DNA from: CAVSVP01 sp963731125
GTDB taxonomy: Bacteria > Pseudomonadota > Gammaproteobacteria > Competibacterales > Competibacteraceae
Assembly (NCBI GenBank): GCA_963731125.1
Contig: CAVSVP010000011.1
Span: 16,987-80,986 of the forward strand
Direction: 5' to 3'
Length of the DNA stretch: 64,000 nucleotides
How positions within the stretch are numbered: position 1 is the first letter of the stretch; every line of letters begins with the position of its first letter. A program made the position numbers and the translations under genes. Below are positions 16,983 to 26,405 of the stretch, piece by piece. The notes below the pieces were generated by a model. That model was not told the DNA's origin. It was given only the letters and a program-made list of their open reading frames with translations, and made no database searches.

Positions 16983-17624
16983 TTACAGTCCATACCGTTG
17001 CCGATAGGCGTGAACGGCAGCAAGGTCATGGCTATGCTTGGCTTTGTCTGTCAAGTAGGCGATAAGATCGTCCAGCTTGACGATGCTCACTACGGATATT
17101 CCGTAATGTTGCCCGACTTCCTGAATGGCCGATAGCTTCCCTTGGCCCTGTTCCTGCCGGTCCAGAGCTATGACGACACCGGCAGCTTGTGCATGGTTTG
17201 CCTTTAGCAGCACCATGGCGTCGTGGATAGCGGTGCCGGCGGTGATGACATCATCGATAATCAGCACTCGGCCAGCCAAGGGAGCCCCTATGACGCTGCC
17301 CCCCTCTCCGTAATGCTTGACCTCTTTACGATTAAAACACCAGGGCAAATCCCGGCCATGGTGATCCGCTAGCGCTATAGCAGTGGCGCTGACCAAGGGA
17401 ATACCCTTATAGGCGGGGCCGAACAGCATTTGAAAATCAATGTTGGAGTGCACAATTGCCTGGGCATAATAACGTCCTAGCCGAGCCAGAGCGTAACCGC
17501 TATTGAACAGGCCGGCATTAAAAAAATAGGGACTCGTTCGACCTGATTTAAGGGTAAACTCGCCGAAGCGCAACACGCCTTGAGTGATGGCGAAATCGAG
17601 AAACTCACGTTGGTAATCTTGCAT
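16983..17624 (-). CDS. pyrE: Orotate phosphoribosyltransferase
   Basis: Makes orotidine 5'-phosphate from orotate and PRPP in pyrimidine synthesis. It has 213 residues, the normal bacterial length. The N-terminal MQDYQREFLDFAITQGVLRFGEFTLKSGRTSPYFFNAGLFNSG and the PRPP-binding loop VLIIDDVITAGTAIHDA match the E. coli type. Convergent with the RND gene, with only 27 bp between stop codons. Confidence 0.96.
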   Translation of the reverse strand: MQDYQREFLDFAITQGVLRFGEFTLKSGRTSPYFFNAGLFNSGYALARLGRYYAQAIVHSNIDFQMLFGPAYKGIPLVSATAIALADHHGRDLPWCFNRKEVKHYGEGGSVIGAPLAGRVLIIDDVITAGTAIHDAMVLLKANHAQAAGVVIALDRQEQGQGKLSAIQEVGQHYGISVVSIVKLDDLIAYLTDKAKHSHDLAAVHAYRQRYGL

Positions 17625-17725
17625 AAATACAGCTTATTGGATTAGTTGATTAAAGGATGAGCTATCATAACGGGCCGCCGCTGACTAGCGTTAATAAGCT
17701 TCAGTAGCAGCGTATGTTTCCGTTA

Positions 17726-19000
17726 TTACCACTGCTCGTTACCGCGGATGTGCTGCAGCGTTCTTTCAAGCCTGGCGAGGCTATCCGCGGCCGTGCTCTG
17801 TCCGGCAAGAACATCATGAACCGCGTCCCAAAACGCATTGCTAACCTCGTCATACTTGGTTCCAGTGACGCTGGATGGCCGGGGCCCGGCATTAACAAAA
17901 GTGTCGTAAAGTTCGCCGAAGAACGGCAGTGCTTGCAAAATTTCTGGGTCGTGATACAGGCTGGGAATGGTAGGGTTGTAGGACGCAATGAGGGCGCGGC
18001 GCTTTTGCTCCTCGGCACTGGTCAGGTACATGACAAGGTCGGCCGCGAGATGCGGGTGCCTGGAGTAGCGGGACACCGCCAAATTCCAACCCCCGAGAAC
18101 GGCGGCATGGTGTCCGTTGCTGCCGCCTTTTGGCAGTTCGGCTACCCTCACCTTATCTCTCACCGGGCTATCGGTGTTATTGAGCAATGTCCAAGCGTAT
18201 GGCCAATTGCGCATGAACATTGCGTTTCCCGCCTGAAACATGGCCCGGTTGTCCTCTTCTTTCTGATTTAACACAGATCGAGGACTAATCTCGCCAATCC
18301 AACTGGCTGCTTCCTCCAGGGCAGTGATCGCGTTGAGATTATTGATAGTAATGGTGCCGTCGGCCTTGATCAGCTTGCCGCCATGGTAACTCATGACCCA
18401 CTCGAGAGCGTTGCAGGTCAGCCCTTCGTAGGCATCGCCCTGCCAAACAAAGCCCCAGAAATTTGCGTTGCCAGCGACGCGTTCGGCATTCTGGATGCGT
18501 TTCGCCGTGGCGGCAAGTGCCGCCCAGGTTGCCGGCACCGGCTCATTGTAGCGCTCTAACAGATCCTTGCGGTAATAAAGTACACCGGCATCGGTGTACC
18601 ATGGCATGGCGATCAGGCGGCCATCCACCGTGTTGTTTGCGATGATCGCAGGGAAATGAATTGCGGCCCGGCCGCCGGCGTAAGGTGTTAAATCGATCAG
18701 GTGGCGTGCCAGGAGACCGGGCCAAATGATATCAATCTGCAGCACATCGATATCGGGTGCCCTGGCGGCAAGAATCTTCTGGTAAAGCCGTAGCCGTTCC
18801 GTCGTCGAGTTCGGGGTTGAGATCAGGTAGACTTGATGTCCTGTCTTCCGCGACCAGGCTTCGATTCCCTCCTGGCATGTCTCAAGTTCCAGCCCGACTG
18901 CCCCGCAGGATATGGCAAGCGTCGCGGCGGCGGCACCGGTTGCCAGCACCGTTGCAGCGAGCAAACTTAGTCCAAGTATAGCGCTTTTAAGCGAATTCAT
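17726..19000 (-). CDS. ABC transporter sugar-binding protein (trehalose/maltose type)
   Basis: A periplasmic solute-binding protein of about 424 residues. A Sec signal peptide (MNSLKSAILGLSLLAATVLATGAAA) is followed by the extracellular solute-binding family 1 pattern: TTERLRLYQKILAARAPDIDVLQIDIIWPGLLA, LIAMPWYTDAGVLYYRKDLLERY, GFVWQGDAYEGLTCNALEW, and VLGGWNLAVSRYS. This most resembles trehalose/maltose receptors (ThuE/LpqY-like). The start could also be the ATG four codons upstream at 19012. No permease or ATPase genes are adjacent, so the receptor is an orphan here. Confidence 0.87.
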   Translation of the reverse strand: MNSLKSAILGLSLLAATVLATGAAAATLAISCGAVGLELETCQEGIEAWSRKTGHQVYLISTPNSTTERLRLYQKILAARAPDIDVLQIDIIWPGLLARHLIDLTPYAGGRAAIHFPAIIANNTVDGRLIAMPWYTDAGVLYYRKDLLERYNEPVPATWAALAATAKRIQNAERVAGNANFWGFVWQGDAYEGLTCNALEWVMSYHGGKLIKADGTITINNLNAITALEEAASWIGEISPRSVLNQKEEDNRAMFQAGNAMFMRNWPYAWTLLNNTDSPVRDKVRVAELPKGGSNGHHAAVLGGWNLAVSRYSRHPHLAADLVMYLTSAEEQKRRALIASYNPTIPSLYHDPEILQALPFFGELYDTFVNAGPRPSSVTGTKYDEVSNAFWDAVHDVLAGQSTAADSLARLERTLQHIRGNEQW

Positions 19001-19162
19001 TGCTACCACCATTAGCTTGTCATTATTAACCTGAATCAAAGCGGCGGGCCCACGCGTTCACAGAAGAAACATCCGCCGCAGTCTACTCTGAATTCTAGCG
19101 GCTGGTTCAAGGTACTACTCTTATTACTTAATAGAGTCTCTTACTAAATACGTTCAGCAGCT

Positions 19163-21421
19163 ATGAAAACGATTCAACTGATCACCCTTACCTTGATGCT
19201 GGGCTTTGCGCTCATAACCCACGCCGTTACAGTGCCCTACGTTGACCGTGTACAGCCAAAAACTGAGACAGAGGAGGTGACTGAGACACCGCAGCCTGCG
19301 GATCTCAAGCCTAACTGGTGGCGTTATTTTGAAGTAACCGGGGATAAACTCGATCGGCGCATCAGCGAAACCCTTCAGCAGCTGGAGGCGACGGTGCATG
19401 ACTTGCCCCGGGACACTGCAGATGCTGCGCGCCCTCTGCTGGATCGCCTGCGCGCCAACCTCAATGCGTTGCCGCAGGCCAAGGTCCGAACTGACCCTGA
19501 ACCTCCTCCCCCGCTTACGGCTGCAGCGAGCTACACACTAGCTCAGTTGCTCGACATCGCCAGGCGCTTGCGTACTATACAGAGTGCACTGAATTCCGAA
19601 CGGGATGAAGCAGCGGCGGCGGTTAAAGGTATCGAGGCCGCCATGCAGCGCATTGATACGCTAATGGCCGCCTATCTCAATCTCAAGCCAACCAATCCCG
19701 TACGTATCCTCCGTGGTCTGGAAATCATGGCCAACCGCGCCGCTGTCGCGGTGGCGGAAGAACGCTTGCGAGTGCACCGAGCGGAGCTTGCCGCTCACGA
19801 CAAACTCGCCGAGCAGCTGATGGAAGAGCAGGCTGTGGCCACTGAACGGCTGGTGGTAAAGCTTAGCGACCTTACTCGTTTGGATACACAACTTGCCCAA
19901 GCGCAAGTGATCCTGGATCAGGCGCGGGACGCGTTGACCAGGGAACGAGCGAGCGCGCTGACCGTGCAGAAGGATGACCCGGAAGGGCAGGCCAGCGCTC
20001 ATTATTACCAGCAGCGGGTGATTCACGCGGAAGTTGCTGAAGCCATTGCGGCGGTTCGGCTGCTTCGCTTCGAGGCCCAGCGTGCCTTGGTTGCTCTGCT
20101 GCTTGGGAGCGCCGATATCGACCGTGGTACCTTGCGTGACAAGCTGGCTGACTGGCAGGCGCAGCTCGTTAATTTTCAGAGTCAGACCAAGGCATGGACT
20201 AGAGACAGCAATCGGGAGCGAGACCGGGCGAGCGAGCTGGTGGCTAGCGCCGCCGGTGATCTCGACCTTGTTCGCTCGCTCGAAATGATCGCTGTAAAGG
20301 TGCTGAACCAGGATCGCTTGGATTTGGCTCAGGAAACACTGATAACGCTAGAACGCCTGGAGGCCGCGATGACTCAGGCGAACACAGTCCTGCAGATTGT
20401 GGATCAACACCTGGCGAGCCGGGAAGGTAAGCTTGGTGAGTGGTTGGCACGCGGCGAGCTGCTTTTTAGGCATCTCTGGTTCGAGGTTTCTGAGCGTATG
20501 ACTACCAGCCTGTTCAAGCTCGGCGACACACCGGTCACCGCCCTTGGACTTATCTGGGTTGCCGTGATTCTGTTTATCGCCTGGTGGATCTCTTACGGTC
20601 TGCGCCGGGCCCTCGGACGTCTCGGCGAGACCCATGAAGGCATTAACCAGGCGGCTCTCTATACGGTTGCCCGCTTGTCTCACTATGCCATTATCACCGT
20701 CGGTTTTATGGTGGGGCTGTCATCTATCGGTCTCGATTTCACCAATTTCGCCTTGGTTGCCGGAGCGATTGGTATTGGTATCGGTTTCGGCCTGCAGTCG
20801 ATCGTCAGCAATTTTGTCTCAGGCCTGATTCTGCTGTTCGAACGCAATATGAAAGTCGGCGATTTTATCGAGCTCGACTCGGGTGTTGCCGGGGAGGTGC
20901 GAGAAATCAACGTGCGCAGCACGCTGATCAATACCAATGACAACGTTGACGTTGTGGTACCTAACTCAGAGTTTATGAATACCAAGGTTACCAACTGGAC
21001 TTTGCTGGAGGAGTACCGTCGCATTCACATTGCATTCAAGGTCGCCTACGATTCTGACCCGGACTTGGTTGAAAAGGTAGCCCTCGAAGCGGCCCAGACG
21101 GTACCTCACACGCTGCAGGGGCGCAATGCAAGCGTGTGGCTGGTTAATTTTGGCGACAGTGGGTTAGAGTATGAGCTTGTAGTCTGGGTTGCGCCCCAGG
21201 CGGTGAAGAGGCCGGGGGCGACGGCTGCGGCGTATAAGCGAGCGATTGCCATGGCGCTGCGCCGCCACGGGATCGAGATCCCTCTCCCTCAGCGCGATCT
21301 TCGCTTGCGCAATGGCTTTGAGGGGCTTCAGGGAAATCCGCGTCCGGGTGCAAACCTGCCAATGCAGGACCCGCCGACGGAAGGATCCTCGCCGGTGGCC
21401 GGCACAGCTGCAAGCCCTTGA
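19163..21421 (+). CDS. Large MscS-type mechanosensitive channel (MscM/MscK-like)
   Basis: A 752-residue inner-membrane channel that opens under membrane tension. A signal peptide (MKTIQLITLTLMLGFALITHA) leads to a long periplasmic alpha-helical domain rich in Glu, Gln, Leu and Ala (about 60-440). Next are membrane helices, then the MscS core: LDFTNFALVAGAIGIGIGFGLQSIVSNFVSGLILLFERNMKVGDFIEL, with the pore-lining glycine/alanine helix, and the cytoplasmic part INVRSTLINTNDNVDVVVPNSEFMNTKVTNW. The C-terminal tail after about 720 is proline-rich. It stands alone. Confidence 0.93.
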   Translation: MKTIQLITLTLMLGFALITHAVTVPYVDRVQPKTETEEVTETPQPADLKPNWWRYFEVTGDKLDRRISETLQQLEATVHDLPRDTADAARPLLDRLRANLNALPQAKVRTDPEPPPPLTAAASYTLAQLLDIARRLRTIQSALNSERDEAAAAVKGIEAAMQRIDTLMAAYLNLKPTNPVRILRGLEIMANRAAVAVAEERLRVHRAELAAHDKLAEQLMEEQAVATERLVVKLSDLTRLDTQLAQAQVILDQARDALTRERASALTVQKDDPEGQASAHYYQQRVIHAEVAEAIAAVRLLRFEAQRALVALLLGSADIDRGTLRDKLADWQAQLVNFQSQTKAWTRDSNRERDRASELVASAAGDLDLVRSLEMIAVKVLNQDRLDLAQETLITLERLEAAMTQANTVLQIVDQHLASREGKLGEWLARGELLFRHLWFEVSERMTTSLFKLGDTPVTALGLIWVAVILFIAWWISYGLRRALGRLGETHEGINQAALYTVARLSHYAIITVGFMVGLSSIGLDFTNFALVAGAIGIGIGFGLQSIVSNFVSGLILLFERNMKVGDFIELDSGVAGEVREINVRSTLINTNDNVDVVVPNSEFMNTKVTNWTLLEEYRRIHIAFKVAYDSDPDLVEKVALEAAQTVPHTLQGRNASVWLVNFGDSGLEYELVVWVAPQAVKRPGATAAAYKRAIAMALRRHGIEIPLPQRDLRLRNGFEGLQGNPRPGANLPMQDPPTEGSSPVAGTAASP

Positions 21422-21671
21422 TTGGTTCATGGTGCGATAACCAGCGCCTTTGTCTGCAGTAATTGAACGTTTCCTGTTAATATGCGCTCAAGCCATCAAG
21501 GCGAGCGGCCAAGACTACATATGCTATTAATGGTGATTGGAACCTTGCTCACAAGGAGATTGGTTTGCTATCCAGTGATTACACTAGCGTCAGCCAGCAG
21601 AGTGCACGCTGCTGCCATTTGCAAGGCACAGTGTTTTTTCGATTATGTCCCGCTGAATATGGATTAGAATA

Positions 21672-22967
21672 ATGCGCCGTGAGCTTTCCCGCCAACCCAT
21701 CATGGTAGACCTGCTGCGGGTAATTGTGAGTGGCCGCATGCTGGTAGCGCTACTCATGGGATTTTCGGCAGGTTTGCCGTTGTTGTTGACCGGCTCCGTC
21801 TTACAGGCCTGGCTGACAGAAATCGGCGTGGATCTTGGCACCATCGGCCTATTCGCCCTGGTAGGTCTGCCTTACACCCTCAAATTTGCCTGGGCTCCCT
21901 TGCTGGATCGCTTTACCATCTTACCGGCCTTAGGCCGGCGGCGTGGTTGGTTGCTGCTGATTCAACTGATCCTGATGGCGTCCATCGCCGCATTGGGTTT
22001 TACGGACCCTTTGCAGAGTCCCTGGCGCGTTGCCGGAGTGGCTTTGCTGGTGACGTTCTTTTCCGCTTCGCAAGATATCGTGATTGATGCTTACCGGCGA
22101 GAATCTCTGGCGGATGATGAACAGGGTCTGGGAGCGTCCCTCTATGTCAATGGTTACCGGATAGGTATGTTATTAGCCTCCGGTGGAGGGTTAATTCTGG
22201 CTGATTTTATTCCCTTTACCGTGGTTTATCTGTGCATGGCGGCTACTATGTTGGTGGGTATACTGACTACCCTGCGGTGTCAGGAACCGGAAGTGTCGGC
22301 CGGCACCCCGCGGTCGCTTTACGAAGCCGTGGTACAGCCCTTTGTGGAATATTTTTCCCGCCGGGACGCACTGCTGATTTTGCTGTTTATTCTGCTCTAC
22401 AAGGTCGGTGATACCGTGGCCAGTCATATGACCACGCCGTTCTATTTAGATCTTGGGTTTACCAAGACTGAAATTGGTGCAGTCGTGAAATTATTCGGGT
22501 TCTGGGCGACGATTATCGGCGGCTTGCTGGGAGGCGTACTCATTCTTAGATTAGGCATTTATCGTTCCCTGTGGCTGTTTGGCATTCTACAGGCGATCTC
22601 CACCGCTGGGTTCGCTGTGCTGGCTCAAATTGGACCCTCCACGATAGGTTTAGCGGCGGTAATCGCCTTTGAAAATTTCTCTGGTGGCATGGGCACGGCT
22701 GCCTTTATCGCTTTTATGGCGAGTCTGACGAATAAGAAGTTTACGGCCACTCAATACGCACTGCTCAGTAGTCTGATGGGCGTACCGCGCGTTTTGGTCA
22801 CTGCGCCCACTGGCTATGTAGCGAGTTTCTTGGGTTGGGAGGGATTTTTTATGTTGTGTGTGCTCCTCGCGTTGCCAGGACTTTGGTTGCTGATGCGGTT
22901 TCGGGGCTGGCTGGCGGGTCAAACGACCACCTTGCTAGGCCCGCAGCTGGATGAGACGGCTAGATAA
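21672..22967 (+). CDS. ampG: AmpG-type MFS muropeptide permease
   Basis: A 431-residue major-facilitator permease with about twelve membrane helices. The segments GFSAGLPLLLTGSVLQAWLTEIGVDLGTIGLFALVGLPYTLKFAWAPLLDR, FFSASQDIVIDAYRRE and FENFSGGMGTAAFIAFMASLTNKKFTATQYALLSSL are the signature of AmpG, which brings GlcNAc-anhydroMurNAc peptides into the cytoplasm for recycling. The ATG at 21672 is preceded by a weak site. A 250-bp gap upstream shows nothing definite. Confidence 0.9.
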   Translation: MRRELSRQPIMVDLLRVIVSGRMLVALLMGFSAGLPLLLTGSVLQAWLTEIGVDLGTIGLFALVGLPYTLKFAWAPLLDRFTILPALGRRRGWLLLIQLILMASIAALGFTDPLQSPWRVAGVALLVTFFSASQDIVIDAYRRESLADDEQGLGASLYVNGYRIGMLLASGGGLILADFIPFTVVYLCMAATMLVGILTTLRCQEPEVSAGTPRSLYEAVVQPFVEYFSRRDALLILLFILLYKVGDTVASHMTTPFYLDLGFTKTEIGAVVKLFGFWATIIGGLLGGVLILRLGIYRSLWLFGILQAISTAGFAVLAQIGPSTIGLAAVIAFENFSGGMGTAAFIAFMASLTNKKFTATQYALLSSLMGVPRVLVTAPTGYVASFLGWEGFFMLCVLLALPGLWLLMRFRGWLAGQTTTLLGPQLDETAR

Positions 22968-23180
22968 CTCTTCTAACAAATGCGGAAAAGCTGAGGAGTG
23001 CATTTCGCAGTTGACTATGAAGGCGCTTATATTATTTCCCAAATTAAAGCGCTAGCTTATACACAAGCATTAACGAAATTTGGTATTAGTTCGCCCATAT
23101 AGACCGCTACGTCCTTTACGTCATCGTAATATCATTAACTTGTCATAATACTGTTGCATGGCTCCACCATAGTGGTAGCC

Positions 23181-24376
23181 ATGAGTACTCTCGCCGCAGT
23201 TCATTGCTGTTCTCCTAACGCCGCTAGACGCTTACGGGTCTGCTTTGTTACCGAAACCTACCCGCCAGAAGTAAATGGTGTTGCCATGACGGCTTCACGG
23301 CTGGTCAACGGGTTACTGACACGCGGTCATGAAGTGCAACTCATCAGACCCTATCAGGGTGGTAACGATATCCGACGTCGAGAGGGTAAGCTGGAAATCG
23401 TACCGCAACCCAGTATGCGTATTCCATTCTATCGAGAGGTAAAACTGGGGTTACCAGTGAGCCATGTACTGCTACGGTTATGGCGGCACAAAGCGCCGGA
23501 TGTGGTGCATATATGCACCGAAGGATTTCTGGGGGGGCGGCTCTGTACAGTGCCCGGCGTCTGGGTTTACCCGTCTCGTCCGGATTTCACACAAATTTTC
23601 ATCGTTACAGCCGCTACTATGGGTTGGGTCTCTTAGCGACCCCTATTGTTAACTATTTACGGCATTTCCACAATCGTACCACCTGCACTTTGGTACCCAC
23701 CAAGGAATTGGCGGAGCACTTACGGGAATCAGGATTTCGCAATATTTGCGTCCTTTCCAGGGGAATAGACACTCAGCTGTTCTCGCCCCGGCGTCGTAGC
23801 CAGGCGCTGCGCCGACACTGGCAGGTAGACCCTCAAGAGCCGGTAGTGCTCTACGTAGGCCGGTTGGCAGCAGAAAAGAATTTACCCTTAGCCTTGGCGG
23901 CTTTTAAAGCTATCCGGAAGGCGTGTCCTCAAGCGCGCTCCGTGCTGGTGGGTGATGGACCCTTGGCAGCCAAACTAAGGGTTCAAGAGCCTGAGGCTAT
24001 CTTCTGTGGCATGCGTAGTGGTAAAGAGTTAGCTGCTCACTATGCCTCAGCGGATCTCTTTTTATTTCCCAGCTTAACCGAAACGTTTGGCAACGTTATT
24101 CTGGAGGCGATGGCCAGCGGCTTGGCGGCAGTCGCATTTGATTATGCTGCCGCCCGTCAGTTCATAGAGCATGACTGCAGCGGATTGCAGGTGCCTTTTG
24201 GTGATACCGAGGCCTTTATCGGGGCAGCGCGAAATTTGGCTTGCCGGCCCGCACATAGGCAGCGCCTCGGGCAAACCGCACGCCGTACTATGGAGACTGT
24301 CGGTTGGGAACAGGTTTGTGAACGCTTGGAAGCAGTTTTTCTTGAATTAGTACGGCAAAAGAGGACGACGCGGTGA
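23181..24376 (+). pseudogene. Glycosyltransferase family 4 gene with a -1 frameshift
   Basis: A GT4 glycosyltransferase, probably transferring a hexose to a lipid or glycan acceptor. The first frame gives RLRVCFVTETYPPEVNGVAMTASRLVNGL...PDVVHICTEG, with the donor/acceptor N-terminal fold. The second gives GLPVSSGFHTNFHRYSRYYGLG...VVLYVGRLAAEKNLPLA...LFLFPSLTETFGNVILEAMASGLA, with the GT4 E-x7-E motif. The two meet at a run of seven G at 23531-23537. One more G would give a single frame of 398 codons. This is a sequencing error, a real mutation or homopolymer slippage. The ATG at 23181 is preferred to the TTG at 23154. It overlaps the PAP2 gene by four bases. Confidence 0.85.
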
Positions 24377-24912
24377 ACAGATGGCAGAGCAATTCAGCAT
24401 CCTTGCAGCGGATGGCGGAACGGGAACTTGTCTGGTGTCTACGGCTAAATCGCGTTACCAACAGAGTCATTATCGAGCGTTCCTTTGCTATGGTAAGTCG
24501 ACTTGGGAACGGCGTGTTCTGGTACTCTCTGATGCTCGCCCTAATGCTGTTCCAGGGATTAGCCGCCACCCAGGCGATAGGGCGTATGCTTGCCGCGGGT
24601 ATGCTTTGTCTGATTATTTATAAATGGCTTAAGGCCACAACGACACGGCCACGTCCCTGTAGCTGCCATACGGCAATCCGAGCCATAGTGCCTCCCCTAG
24701 ATCAATACAGTTTTCCCTCCGGCCACACGTTACACGCCGTGGCTTTTAGCATAGTCGCTACTTATCATTTCCCGCGTTTGACCTGGTTACTGTTGCCCTT
24801 TACGATTTTGGTGGCCTTATCACGCCTGATTTTGGGTTTACACTATCCCAGTGACGTTCTGGCAGGAGCCTTACTGGGTGCGGGTTTAGCTATTCTGGTG
24901 CTGCAATTGTAG
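24373..24912 (+). CDS. PAP2-family membrane phosphatase
   Basis: A 179-residue membrane phosphatase acting on lipid phosphates or undecaprenyl pyrophosphate. The three catalytic motifs are KWLKATTTRPRP (K-x6-RP), FPSGHTLHAV (PSGH) and SRLILGLHYPSDV (SR-x5-H-x3-D). The first 30 residues are cytosolic, then about five membrane helices. The GTG start overlaps the end of the glycosyltransferase gene (GTGA), so the two are coupled and probably work in the same lipid-linked glycan pathway. Confidence 0.9.
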   Translation: MNRWQSNSASLQRMAERELVWCLRLNRVTNRVIIERSFAMVSRLGNGVFWYSLMLALMLFQGLAATQAIGRMLAAGMLCLIIYKWLKATTTRPRPCSCHTAIRAIVPPLDQYSFPSGHTLHAVAFSIVATYHFPRLTWLLLPFTILVALSRLILGLHYPSDVLAGALLGAGLAILVLQL

Positions 24913-25031
24913 GCAAGTGGCTGATTAGTGGATTAGCCGGTTTTCCCGGGTTTCCCCCTTTCCACTGGTATTTGCTTCCGTTTCGGTAAGATGCCGGTGA
25001 TCATCATTTTTAGTCTGGGGCCCTTGCGGAG

Positions 25032-26405
25032 TTATCCTTGCAGTTTCCGCAGCGGATCCAACGCCATATCGATTAGGCGGCGTTTGCGGATAATAATTTC
25101 TGCCGTGGCGGTCATACCATAACGGAGTGGATAATTCGTATTGGCAACAGAATAATGATCTTGGTCTAGACTGACGTGTCCCTGATACGCTGTGTTTTTA
25201 CTCTCTGGAAAGACAATCGTAGAAGGGGAAATGTATTCTAATGTACCACTAATAAAGCCATAGCGCTGATATGGGAAAGCGTTAAACTTCAGTTTCACCG
25301 GCAGACCTTCTTTTAGAAAGCCGCGATCTTGTTCTGCAATTTCTATATTGAGAATTGAGCGGACAGCGACAGGAGCGATGTCAGCCAATGGACGACTGGG
25401 GTCGATCTTATCGCCGGGTTGCTTAAAATAAACTCGAGTAACAACACCGGAGTGGGGCGCTAAGATGCGCAGGAAATTGTCTTCGTCAATGTTTTCGAAG
25501 CTGACTCGAGACGCTGTTTCGGCAGCTAGGCGGGCAGCGCGCAGCTTCAATTGCAGCTGATTTTCGGTGTTTTTGATGTTTTCTTTTTCATTTTCATACT
25601 GGACGCGAAGTTCCATGAGTTTTTGGGAGCTTATTTGGAGCTCCGTGTTTTCCTGTAAATATTCCTTGGTCAACTGCAGTTCATGTTCGCCCAGCTCGGC
25701 TTCAGCCAGTTGATAAGCGGTTTTGGAAGAAAGATAAGTGTTTTTCTTTTCTTCAATTTGTTGCCCCGAAATACCGCCGCCTCCTTGCATTCGCGATAAC
25801 CGCCTGAATTTTGCTAACTCACGCTCGGCCACCTGTTGAGCGACCTTAGCCTCCTCAAGGCGTGCCCTCGCTTTATCCAGCTTTAATCTTTGCGCTTCAG
25901 CTAATTTGTCCAGCCCGTCCGATAAGCGTTTTTTATATAGCTTTTCCTCAATTTCTATTTTGATCTGCAAAGCATCTAACTGACGCTTCATCAGTTCCTT
26001 GTGAACGGGGAACAGTTTGTAATCCCGCTCGACTTCCTGAAGTTTTAGCTGCGCATCGAGGGCTTCGGTTGCCGCTTGAATGGCACGGCGTGCATTGATA
26101 CGCGCTACGATATCACCCTTTGCAACCGGCATTCCTTCGGCGAGATAAATTTCGACCAACTCGCCGTCAATTGGCGCATAAACGTTTTCCACAGATGACT
26201 CAGGTTCAAGAGTACCGACAGCTGTCACAATCACATCCGCTCTACCGAAGAAAGACCATATAAAACCGGCCAACAATAGGGACATTATCAGATAAATCAT
26301 AGCGAAGGTGAGGCGTGAAGGTTCAGACGATAAGATGACTATGCCTTCCGCACCGTGATCCTGTAAGGCAGTTTCCAGGCTTTTGAGTTCTTTGTTGTGA
26401 CTCAT
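25032..26405 (-). CDS. HlyD-family secretion adaptor
   Basis: Periplasmic adaptor of a type I (ABC) exporter, 457 residues. A single membrane helix lies at about 33-50 (FAMIYLIMSLLLAGFIWSFFG). The first half-barrel is GTLEPESSVENVYAPIDGELVEIYLAEGMPVAKGDIVARI, a very long coiled coil spans about 100-300 (many Glu, Lys and Leu), and the closing half is LRILAPHSGVVTRVYFKQPGDKIDPSRPLADIAP. The start overlaps the stop of the FHA gene by ATGA, so it is the third gene of an operon with the TolC-like and FHA genes. Expected partners are the C39-ABC transporter at 45.7-48.7 kb and the TolC-like factor. Confidence 0.92.
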   Translation of the reverse strand: MSHNKELKSLETALQDHGAEGIVILSSEPSRLTFAMIYLIMSLLLAGFIWSFFGRADVIVTAVGTLEPESSVENVYAPIDGELVEIYLAEGMPVAKGDIVARINARRAIQAATEALDAQLKLQEVERDYKLFPVHKELMKRQLDALQIKIEIEEKLYKKRLSDGLDKLAEAQRLKLDKARARLEEAKVAQQVAERELAKFRRLSRMQGGGGISGQQIEEKKNTYLSSKTAYQLAEAELGEHELQLTKEYLQENTELQISSQKLMELRVQYENEKENIKNTENQLQLKLRAARLAAETASRVSFENIDEDNFLRILAPHSGVVTRVYFKQPGDKIDPSRPLADIAPVAVRSILNIEIAEQDRGFLKEGLPVKLKFNAFPYQRYGFISGTLEYISPSTIVFPESKNTAYQGHVSLDQDHYSVANTNYPLRYGMTATAEIIIRKRRLIDMALDPLRKLQG

